Positions 1 through 4,608 of a stretch of DNA of 6,543 nt are shown piece after piece. The stretch spans positions 1 to 6,543 of the forward strand of contig JAGVWD010000030.1 in the NCBI GenBank assembly GCA_018304445.1, written 5' to 3'. Source of the stretch: Candidatus Iainarchaeum sp. (GTDB taxonomy: Archaea > Iainarchaeota > Iainarchaeia > Iainarchaeales > JAXPJC01). Position numbers and translations under genes: made by a program. The notes under the pieces were generated by a model that had not been told where the DNA came from, did not search any database, and worked only from the letters and a program-made list of their open reading frames with translations. Each line of letters starts with the position of its first letter. Within the stretch, counting starts at the first letter, position 1.

Positions 1-584
1 ACACCCAAATAACAGGCTATGAATCAGGGCGCTACAGGATTTACGGGGAAACCTTGGATATTGGCGTTGGAAACCTTCTTGATGTTTTCGGGCGCGCTCT
101 GGGAATCGGCTTTCCTGCTGGCCCTGCACTTGACAAAATGTATTTTGAATCTCAGAATTATATTGCGCTTCCATACACTGTGAAGGGAATGGATTTGACT
201 TTTTCAGGGCTACTTACAGCTGCGGAGAATAAGGCAAAATCAAGGCAATATGTAAATGCGGATCTCGCTTATTCTTTATTGCATACCGCGTTTGCAATGG
301 TAACGGAAGTAGCGGAGCGCGCGCTTGCGCACACTGAAAAAAATGAAATCCTCCTAACAGGGGGAGTAGCGGCAAGCCGCGCACTGCAGCAAATGATGCA
401 AGAAATGTGCGATGCGCGCAATGCAAAAATGTTTGTTCCGCCTGCAAGTGTAGCGGTTGATAATGCTGCAATGATAGGCTGGCTTGGTTTGATTGAACAT
501 AAAGCAGGAATAAAGCAGAAATTGGAAGATACAAAAATACTGCCGATGCAGAGAACAGACCAAGTGGAAGTGAAGTGGGCTTGA
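1..584 (+). CDS. kae1: Kae1/TsaD-family tRNA t6A synthesis protein, C-terminal part (5' end outside window)
   Basis: Catalytic subunit of the KEOPS complex, which transfers threonylcarbamoyl to A37 of ANN-decoding tRNAs in the cytosol. The frame is open from base 3 (193 residues visible, roughly the last 60% of a typical protein of about 325 residues). Visible family blocks are GRYRIYGETLDIGVGN, then LPYTVKGMDLTFSGLL, then LLTGGVAAS, then VAVDNAAMIGW with the Asp expected to hold the active-site metal, and the C-terminal RTDQVEVKW. The KGMD.(S/T)FSG and RTD.VEV.W blocks are typical of the archaeal/eukaryotic form rather than bacterial TsaD. The gene stops there, so it is not the Kae1-Bud32 fusion found in some archaea. 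One oddity is GGVAAS where most relatives have GGVAAN. It converges with coaD, with one base between the stop codons. The family call is secure; the N-terminal half is unseen. Confidence 0.95.
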   Translation, partial: TQITGYESGRYRIYGETLDIGVGNLLDVFGRALGIGFPAGPALDKMYFESQNYIALPYTVKGMDLTFSGLLTAAENKAKSRQYVNADLAYSLLHTAFAMVTEVAERALAHTEKNEILLTGGVAASRALQQMMQEMCDARNAKMFVPPASVAVDNAAMIGWLGLIEHKAGIKQKLEDTKILPMQRTDQVEVKWA

Positions 585-585
585 T

Positions 586-1077
586 TCATCCCCTGAATTT
601 CTTCTTCAGCGCAAGTGCTACATTTTTCGGCACTAAATTTCCAAATTTGCCATGCAGGTGCGCCAGTTCTTTTATGAGCGTGGAATTTAAATAAAAGTAT
701 TCCGGAGAGGTCATGATGAAAACGGTTTCAATTCCGTTGTTTGCTAATTTGCGGTTTACAATAGCCTGCTGGAATTCATACTCAAAATCCGAGAGGGCGC
801 GCAATCCGCGGATTATTATTTTTGCATTTTTCCTTTTTAAGTAATTTACAAGCAGTCCGGAAAAGGAATCAACAGAAACATTGCGCATTGCGTTTGCTGC
901 TCCCTTTGCCATTTTTACCCTTTCATCCTTTGAGAAGAAGCATTTCTTCTTTTTTGGATTGTCTGCAACTGCAATTATCACTTTATCAAAGAGCGCAAGC
1001 GAACGCTTAATCACATCTATGTGGCCAAGTGTGATAGGGTCGAAAGTGCCTGGGTAAACCGCAATCCTTTCCTTCAT
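586..1077 (-). CDS. coaD: Bacterial-type phosphopantetheine adenylyltransferase
   Basis: Joins 4'-phosphopantetheine and ATP to give dephospho-CoA and pyrophosphate, the fourth step of CoA synthesis from pantothenate. The 163-residue length matches bacterial CoaD. Key motifs: YPGTFDPITLGH at 8-19, holding the T-x-G-H nucleotidyltransferase signature (T16, G18, H19); PKKKKCFFSKDER at 41-53; RGLRALSDFEYEFQ at 90-103 with the ATP-binding RGLR; and NSTLIKELA at 131-139, matching the SS.(L/V)(V/I)KE block. The start codon overlaps the coaE stop as ATGA, and GAGGGG lies 5 bases before it, so translation is probably coupled to coaE. Archaea usually carry a different adenylyltransferase subfamily (COG1019), so the bacterial form here suggests transfer. 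Function is well supported; the donor is not known. Confidence 0.95.
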   Translation of the reverse strand: MKERIAVYPGTFDPITLGHIDVIKRSLALFDKVIIAVADNPKKKKCFFSKDERVKMAKGAANAMRNVSVDSFSGLLVNYLKRKNAKIIIRGLRALSDFEYEFQQAIVNRKLANNGIETVFIMTSPEYFYLNSTLIKELAHLHGKFGNLVPKNVALALKKKFRG

Positions 1078-1664
1078 TTCATCCCCTCTATGATTGCCGC
1101 CAGTGCCTTTGCCTGTTTTTTTGTGCTTTCCAGGGCCCCATCATTATCTATTACACAATCAGCCATTTTAATCTTTTCATTAAGGGGCATCTGGGAATTT
1201 ATGCGCATGAGCGCTTCATTTCTGCTGAAGCCCTTGCGCATCAGCCTCTTTATTTGCGTTTCTTTGCTAGCATTTACAACAACAACCAAATCGCACAAAT
1301 CCTGCAGGCGCGCTTCCAAAAGCAGCGGGGCATCAATGACTACAATTTTTGATTTGACATTTTTTAGCTGCTTTTTAATTTCCGCAATTACAAAGGGATG
1401 CACAGCTGAATTTAATTTTTTTAATGAATTTTTGTTTTTGAAAACAAGTTCTGCGAGTTTTTTGGTGCTGATTGTTTTATTCTTGCACAGGATGCCACTG
1501 CCAAATATTTTCACTAATTTTTTATAAGCAGACCTGCCGGTGCGCATTTCCTCTTTTGCAATTTTATCAGCATCCAAAATTGCCGCATGCGCATATTTGG
1601 ATAGCATTCTTGCAACAGTTGTTTTGCCGCAGGCAATTCCGGATGTTAGGCCGATAACAAGCAT
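1074..1664 (-). CDS. coaE: Bacterial-type dephospho-CoA kinase
   Basis: Phosphorylates the 3'-hydroxyl of dephospho-CoA with ATP, the final step of CoA synthesis. The protein has 196 residues, normal for the family. Family blocks in order: P-loop IGLTSGIACGKTT at 4-16; DADKIA at 31-36 with the expected catalytic Asp33; HPFVIAEI at 89-96; DAPLLLEA at 111-118; and INSQMPLNEKIKMADCVIDN at 155-174. The P-loop carries Ser8 where most members have Gly (GLTGGIxSGKS). The start codon lies 6 bases after the stop of the CBS-hibernation gene, and its stop overlaps the coaD start by 4 bases, so all three are very likely one transcript. Many archaea instead use an unrelated GTP-dependent enzyme (PF04019 family) for this step. 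The call is firm from several independent motifs. Confidence 0.94.
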   Translation of the reverse strand: MLVIGLTSGIACGKTTVARMLSKYAHAAILDADKIAKEEMRTGRSAYKKLVKIFGSGILCKNKTISTKKLAELVFKNKNSLKKLNSAVHPFVIAEIKKQLKNVKSKIVVIDAPLLLEARLQDLCDLVVVVNASKETQIKRLMRKGFSRNEALMRINSQMPLNEKIKMADCVIDNDGALESTKKQAKALAAIIEGMK

Positions 1665-1670
1665 TTGCGC

Positions 1671-2837
1671 TCAGCGCCTATAAGTTTTTTTCTTATAGCT
1701 CCACTTGCTCTTTCCGAGCGCTTCCTTCTCCAGCTTTCTCATTGCGCCCTGCACTGCGCTCAGCAAATTCCAGTCCGCATCGGTTGCAACCAGCGTAAGC
1801 CCCGGGGCCGAGAAATGCGCATGCACTTCGTATTTTATCCTGCCGAACTGCGCGGAATACTTTTTGAACTGGATGTTCAATGCAAGGATGTTCTGCACAA
1901 GCCTCTGCAGCTTGTCATAGGTTTCGGTTACAGATCTTTGCAGCAGACCCAAATCAATTTCGTCAATTTTCGGCATGCTTATGAACTGTATATTGCGCTT
2001 TTCCTGCTTCTGCGCAGCAGCCTGCTTGAGCAAATCCCTTATTGTGATTATCCCGACAGGCCTGTCATTTTCAACAAGCACAATATCGGGCAAGGAATGC
2101 TGCTGCATGAGCTGTATTATCCTTGAGAGGCTGTCCTTTTTTCCTGCTGTAACAACAACATCTGACATTTCATCAGCGATTGGCAGGTTAAGCATGCTCG
2201 CATGTTCCGGGGAAAAGCTTGAGGAAGCCGACCTTCCCCTTGAGACTGATGAGCCTTTCCTGCTAACGGGCTTAAGGAGATATTTCTCAACAATATCGCG
2301 GAAGCTCAAAATTCCGGAGAGCCTGCCCTTCGCATCCGTAATTGGTATCCTTCCTATATCCTTTGTGCGCATTATGTGCATTGCCTTTGCAATCGTGTCC
2401 TTTTCGGCAAGCACTATCGGATTGAGCGTTGCAATCTGCTGCGCCTGCATATTTGCCATTTCATTCACCGCGCGCAGCTCATTAATAACATCAAGCGCGT
2501 GCACGACCCCTATTATTTTTCCCGCTCTCTGAACAGGCAGGATGCGCGTTTCCGAATTCAGCATCAATTGCACAATCCTTTCAATCCCATCAGCTTCCGA
2601 GAGTGCGGGGCATTTCTCGATTACTTTCTGTATTTTCATTTTCGCAACATCAATCTTTGTTTTGAATAATTTGCGCTTTGTAACTATGCCGCAGTAAGTT
2701 CCGTCAGATACGACCGCGCCTTCGGCCTTGCTCTCCTTCATCTTTCCAATGAGCTTTGAAATCGGCGCATCCTCTGAAAGGTTTATGAAATTGTTTTTCA
2801 TCAGATTCGCGGCAGTAATATTATCATTAAACGCCAT
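1671..2837 (-). CDS. Four-CBS-domain protein with C-terminal HPF/RaiA-like ribosome-hibernation domain
   Basis: 388 residues from ATG 2837. Four CBS repeats lie at about 5-60, 68-122, 131-187 and 215-272. CBS pairs usually bind adenine nucleotides; the G-h-x-(T/S)-x-x-D ribose-binding motif is seen as GVVHALD (110-116), GILSFRD (175-181) and GIITIRD (262-268), while the first copy (GIVTKRK, 50-56) lacks the Asp. A Ser/Arg-rich linker spans about 190-212. Residues 282-378 have the beta-alpha-beta-beta-beta-alpha order of the S30EA/HPF/RaiA fold: IQFISMP, helix 295-317, ALNIQFKK, KYEVHAHFSAPG, LTLVATDAD, helix 357-374. They align by eye with E. coli HPF (HVNGG and the AEGQDMYAAID...LARQL region). 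A basic tail follows. The start at 2837 is preferred over an in-frame ATG at 2858 because GGAGGTGG lies 4 bases before it and the TATA box predicts a transcript start near 2844. CBS calls are strong; the hibernation call rests on by-eye alignment. Inferred role: nucleotide-gated control of ribosome activity. First gene of the coaE-coaD operon. Confidence 0.85.
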   Translation of the reverse strand: MAFNDNITAANLMKNNFINLSEDAPISKLIGKMKESKAEGAVVSDGTYCGIVTKRKLFKTKIDVAKMKIQKVIEKCPALSEADGIERIVQLMLNSETRILPVQRAGKIIGVVHALDVINELRAVNEMANMQAQQIATLNPIVLAEKDTIAKAMHIMRTKDIGRIPITDAKGRLSGILSFRDIVEKYLLKPVSRKGSSVSRGRSASSSFSPEHASMLNLPIADEMSDVVVTAGKKDSLSRIIQLMQQHSLPDIVLVENDRPVGIITIRDLLKQAAAQKQEKRNIQFISMPKIDEIDLGLLQRSVTETYDKLQRLVQNILALNIQFKKYSAQFGRIKYEVHAHFSAPGLTLVATDADWNLLSAVQGAMRKLEKEALGKSKWSYKKKTYRR

Positions 2838-2841
2838 TCTT

Positions 2842-2849
2842 CCACCTCC
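2842..2849 (-). promoter_or_regulatory. Strong ribosome-binding site deciding the CBS-HPF start
   Basis: On the minus strand GGAGGTGG stands 4 bases before ATG 2837. It lies downstream of the alternative ATG at 2858 and cannot serve that start, so it favours the shorter protein. Confidence 0.7.
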
Positions 2850-2864
2850 AACCCCCATGCAACT

Positions 2865-2873
2865 CTATATAGT
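2865..2873 (-). promoter_or_regulatory. TATA box of the CBS-HPF/coaE/coaD operon
   Basis: The minus strand reads ACTATATAG. Counting about 25 bases from its centre puts the transcript start near 2842-2847, giving a very short leader before ATG 2837. A weaker A/T-rich run at 2881-2889 could drive a longer transcript from near 2860, so the exact start is open. Confidence 0.5.
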
Positions 2874-2890
2874 AGAAAAGAATGTAATTT

Positions 2891-2901
2891 AAGGTTTTGG
2901 T
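2891..2901 (-). promoter_or_regulatory. Possible regulator site upstream of the CBS-HPF promoter
   Basis: The minus strand reads ACCAAAACCTT, one base different from the ACCAAAATCTT elements that occur twice upstream of the membrane-protein/transporter operon (6340-6361). It sits about 20 bases upstream of the TATA box. A shared DNA-binding protein is an inference; A/T-rich 11-mers can recur by chance. Confidence 0.3.
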
Positions 2902-2909
2902 TCAGTGTT

Positions 2910-2961
2910 GAAGGAAAACAAATCACTTAATGGCATAAGCGTGGCTTATTGGTTTTCCTTC
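2910..2961 (-). terminator. Large dyad after the 84-residue gene, possible terminator or 3' RNA structure
   Basis: GAAGGAAAAC (2910-2919) pairs perfectly with GTTTTCCTTC (2952-2961). Inside it ATAAGC-GTG-GCTTAT (2935-2949) makes a second 6-bp hairpin with a 3-base loop. The dyad begins 8 bases after the stop of the 84-residue gene and before the CBS-HPF promoter, where a transcript end would be expected. No long T-run follows directly on the minus strand, so a classic terminator is not proven; it could also stabilise the 3' end or bind protein. Confidence 0.4.
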
Positions 2962-2968
2962 CTGCAGG

Positions 2969-3223
2969 CTACTTGCCCTGTAAAACCTTTGCTATCTTGT
3001 CAGGGAACAGGCTAATGTTTGATTTCTCAAAATAATCCGCTATTTTCTCAGTCTTGATTCCATATTCCCCCATAGCTGAGATTATTGTCTTTAGGGGATA
3101 TTTTTCAAGCAATTCCCTTGCGGTGTGCTGTTTTCTTATCAGGCTGACAATAGTGCCTGCTTTATCAAGTCTTTTTGTTACAGTGCGTCTTACAATTCTT
3201 TGTTTTTGTCTTGCCCTAATCAT
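2969..3223 (-). CDS. Small basic protein of unknown function (84 residues)
   Basis: I do not recognise a family. From ATG 3223 the protein starts with a strongly basic stretch (MIRARQKQRIVRRTVTKR, residues 1-18) followed by mostly helical, charged sequence: SLIRKQHTARELLEKYPL near 32-49, then EYGIKTEKIADYFEK. There are no cysteines, membrane segments or signal peptide. The helix-rich, basic character would suit binding of nucleic acid, but this is only an inference. The frame runs further upstream (to ATG 3355, overlapping the nuclease gene). Start 3223 is chosen because GAGG lies 7 bases before it and a TATA box at 3256-3267 places the transcript start near 3235, downstream of the earlier ATGs at 3355 and 3295. 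It follows the Cas4-like gene on the same strand with a 68-base gap holding its own promoter. Confidence 0.7.
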   Translation of the reverse strand: MIRARQKQRIVRRTVTKRLDKAGTIVSLIRKQHTARELLEKYPLKTIISAMGEYGIKTEKIADYFEKSNISLFPDKIAKVLQGK

Positions 3224-3255
3224 ACCAATGCCTCTTTCGAATGTTCCTGCAAACC

Positions 3256-3267
3256 TTATATATAATA
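3256..3267 (-). promoter_or_regulatory. TATA box of the 84-residue gene
   Basis: The minus strand reads TATTATATATAA. It predicts a transcript start near 3235, leaving a leader of about 12 bases that just includes the GAGG ribosome-binding site at 3231-3234. It is the strongest TATA match in the window. The core is self-complementary, but the plus-strand direction leads into no gene. Confidence 0.6.
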
Positions 3268-3291
3268 GGTTCCTATGTGTATAAAAATTTT

Positions 3292-3936
3292 TCATTTGGG
3301 CTTGTAAGCGGCCTTTTTGCACACTGCATTGAACCTGCATGCGGCGCACTTCCATTTCTCATCTGCCGAAATGAAATCCGCATTCCCTGAAAATAAAGAA
3401 TGCATGCGCGCAATTAGCCCCTCAACTGCAATCTTTGCATCCTCATTGAACTGCTCTGCAAAAACGAATTTCTGCGATGCGCTGTTCTGGACTGCATTGC
3501 AGATTTCCCCTTCCCATTTGTAGGCGTCTGAAAAGCACAGGCAGTAGGCGCGCAATTGGTTTATGTCCGCGGCTTTTGCGCTCAGGGAGGGCTTGTTGTC
3601 TATTATGAGTGCGCGCTCCCGGAACAACTGGATTTCGTCAATCTTCCCTGTGAGCCTGTATTTTTCGGATTTCAGGGAGAACTCGCGCATGCTGAAGGGC
3701 TCCACTTCCCCACGGAGCAGCTTTTCTATGTGAATTTCAACAGGCTCCCCAATCGGAAGCGCCTTTTCCTTGAATTTCTGCTCCAGCTCCGCGTGCTTCT
3801 GCAATCCGGAGAGCATTTCTTTTGTTGCTGGAAGCTTTACATGCAGGACGTGCTGCAAATACAACTGATATTCGCAGAAGTCCTGGGTGTGGAGCCAGCT
3901 TATGGGGATGAAATCGCGCTTTATCAGCTCAAACAT
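3292..3936 (-). CDS. Stand-alone Cas4/Dna2-like PD-(D/E)XK nuclease with iron-sulfur cysteines
   Basis: 214 residues from ATG 3936. The order matches the Cas4/RecB-type nuclease family: SWLHTQDFCEYQLYL (13-27) with the first cluster Cys21; GLQKHAELE (44-52) with motif His48; LTGKIDEIQ (95-103) with Asp100; ALIIDNKPS (109-117) with Asp113 and Lys115; NQLRAY (126-131), the Q-x-x-x-Y motif; and the C-terminal cluster CAACRFNAVC with Cys197, 200 and 206. All expected metal and Fe-S ligands are present, so it is probably an active DNA nuclease, likely acting on single-strand ends. The frame continues upstream to ATG 4068, but that part shows no family similarity, and a TATA box 25 bases before ATG 3936 supports a leaderless start there. 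No cas1, cas2 or CRISPR array is visible, so a general repair or mobile-element role is as likely as spacer capture. It is divergent from the toxin-antitoxin pair. Confidence 0.88.
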   Translation of the reverse strand: MFELIKRDFIPISWLHTQDFCEYQLYLQHVLHVKLPATKEMLSGLQKHAELEQKFKEKALPIGEPVEIHIEKLLRGEVEPFSMREFSLKSEKYRLTGKIDEIQLFRERALIIDNKPSLSAKAADINQLRAYCLCFSDAYKWEGEICNAVQNSASQKFVFAEQFNEDAKIAVEGLIARMHSLFSGNADFISADEKWKCAACRFNAVCKKAAYKPK

Positions 3937-3956
3937 ATAGAAAATTGGAAAAATCG

Positions 3957-3965
3957 CTTTATATT
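3957..3965 (-). promoter_or_regulatory. TATA box of the Cas4-like gene
   Basis: The minus strand reads AATATAAAG, centred 25 bases before ATG 3936. This spacing predicts a transcript that begins at or next to the start codon (leaderless) and argues against starts further upstream. Confidence 0.55.
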
Positions 3966-3976
3966 GCTTTTGGGAG

Positions 3977-3991
3977 CAAACCGCCGCTGAA
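3977..3991 (+). repeat. 15-base direct repeat, left copy, flanking the toxin-antitoxin cassette
   Basis: CAAACCGCCGCTGAA is identical at 4593-4607. This copy lies upstream of the Cas4-like promoter and about 97 bases before the antitoxin start. Exact 15-mers are not expected by chance in a window this size, and the copies bracket one gene pair exactly, so this may be an integration or recombination footprint. Confidence 0.75.
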
Positions 3992-4012
3992 TTGCCCTGA
4001 TGGCGCGCTGTA

Positions 4013-4031
4013 TGATGTATATTTGATGTAT
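4013..4031 (+). promoter_or_regulatory. Helically phased TGATGTAT pair, possible antitoxin operator
   Basis: TGATGTAT occurs at 4013-4020 and 4024-4031, 11 bases apart from start to start (about one helical turn), 17 bases upstream of the toxin-antitoxin TATA box. Ribbon-helix-helix antitoxins commonly bind tandem short repeats near their own promoter, so these are reasonable operator half-sites. No binding evidence exists here. Confidence 0.4.
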
Positions 4032-4047
4032 CACTCAATGCATATTC

Positions 4048-4055
4048 TTTATATA
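4048..4055 (+). promoter_or_regulatory. TATA box of the toxin-antitoxin operon
   Basis: TTTATATA, predicting a transcript start near 4077. The resulting leader of about 11 bases contains GGTGA (4079-4083), 4 bases before ATG 4088, a fitting ribosome-binding site. Confidence 0.6.
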
Positions 4056-4087
4056 CTCTACTGTACATTTATTTATATGGTGATTTT

Positions 4088-4324
4088 ATGAATGTGAATC
4101 TTGGGGTGCCATATGAGGCAATTGTCAAGAAGGCTATTGAGAAGGGCTATGCAGGAAACCAGACCGAGGTCATAAGGCAGGCCCTGCTCGCATACGAAAG
4201 GACGATTGATGAGGAAGAAGTGCTTCTCGTCAACAGGGGAATTGAACTGGAGATGCAGGAAATAAGAGAAGGGAAAATAAAAACAAAAAGCCTTGCCCAA
4301 TTGAAGAAGAAGTACGGGTTGTGA
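4088..4324 (+). CDS. Ribbon-helix-helix antitoxin of a type II toxin-antitoxin pair
   Basis: 78 residues. The N-terminal third fits the ribbon-helix-helix DNA-binding fold: strand MNVNLGVP (1-8), helix YEAIVKKAIEKG (9-20), turn YAGN, and helix QTEVIRQALLAYERTIDEEE (25-44), close to the ParD/CopG pattern of a .S.SEVIR.AL helix. The acidic middle and C-terminal end KSLAQLKKKYGL resemble the toxin-wrapping tail of RelB/ParD proteins. Expected role: a dimer binds its own promoter and neutralises the adjacent toxin. The toxin start follows after 4 bases. Paired DNA repeats upstream (4013-4031) may be its operator. The fold call is good; the exact subfamily is uncertain. Confidence 0.85.
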   Translation: MNVNLGVPYEAIVKKAIEKGYAGNQTEVIRQALLAYERTIDEEEVLLVNRGIELEMQEIREGKIKTKSLAQLKKKYGL

Positions 4325-4328
4325 GCCA

Positions 4329-4589
4329 ATGGAAATTGTTTTTTCTGGGAAGGCGGAAGAAGAGCTTGACAAAATGGACAAGGCAATGAAAAAACTTTTT
4401 TTAAAACATGCTGGAAAACTGGCAGAATCTCCGCAGGGAAGGCATATGCGCTTTGGCATGCCGTTCAATGTTGAGGATGTGACAAAACAGGCAAGAATGG
4501 TTTACAATATAGAAAAAGAAATCTGCTGCGTGCTGCATTGCTTTAAAACACATAAAGAATATGAAAGATGGTATAAATCATTCAAGTAG
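4329..4589 (+). CDS. RelE/ParE-superfamily toxin
   Basis: 86 residues, typical size. The opening MEIVFSGKAEEELDKMDKA followed by a long helix (to about residue 33, KHAGKLAESP) is the usual RelE/ParE start, and the C-terminal strands RMVYNIEKEICCVLHCF (56-72) lead into KTHKEYERWY (73-82). The HKEY.(R/K)W ending recalls HigB/RelE-type ribonucleases that cut mRNA on the ribosome, but ParE-type gyrase toxins share the fold and the target cannot be settled by eye. It has only a 4-base gap from the antitoxin and no strong ribosome-binding site of its own, so translation is probably coupled. It ends 19 bases from the convergent transporter stop, just before the right copy of the 15-base repeat. Confidence 0.82.
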   Translation: MEIVFSGKAEEELDKMDKAMKKLFLKHAGKLAESPQGRHMRFGMPFNVEDVTKQARMVYNIEKEICCVLHCFKTHKEYERWYKSFK

Positions 4590-4592
4590 AAT

Positions 4593-4607
4593 CAAACCGC
4601 CGCTGAA
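4593..4607 (+). repeat. 15-base direct repeat, right copy, flanking the toxin-antitoxin cassette
   Basis: CAAACCGCCGCTGAA, identical to 3977-3991. It lies in the 19-base gap between the toxin stop (4589) and the transporter stop (4609), that is, right at the 3' end of the transporter gene. The distance between repeat starts is 616 bases. Confidence 0.75.
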
Positions 4608-4608
4608 A

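Noticed and set aside
54..56. TTG codon as the start of the Kae1 protein
   Set aside because: The frame is open upstream to the window edge and the upstream residues (GRYRIYGET) match the family, so the gene is simply cut by the window.
1..584. Kae1-Bud32 fusion
   Set aside because: The frame ends directly after the conserved RTDQVEVKW block with no kinase sequence.
1021..2532. Plus-strand open frames opposite coaE and the CBS-HPF gene (168, 153 and 185 residues)
   Set aside because: They are antisense to firmly identified genes, have Cys/Leu/Phe-rich compositions typical of antisense frames, and match no family.
2838..2858. Longer CBS-HPF protein starting at ATG 2858
   Set aside because: The extra residues MGVGGGR encode the ribosome-binding site of ATG 2837, and the best TATA box puts the transcript start downstream of 2858. 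Not fully excluded, because a weaker A/T-rich run lies further upstream.
3224..3355. Longer forms of the 84-residue protein (ATG 3355 or 3295)
   Set aside because: The extension overlaps the nuclease gene or spans a strong TATA box; ATG 3223 has a well-placed GAGG.
3292..3936. Part of a CRISPR-Cas locus
   Set aside because: No cas1, cas2, effector gene or regularly spaced repeat is present in the window; only the Cas4-like fold is seen.
3937..4068. 44-residue N-terminal extension of the Cas4-like protein
   Set aside because: It would contain the TATA box and one copy of the 15-base repeat, shows no family similarity, and the promoter spacing points to ATG 3936.
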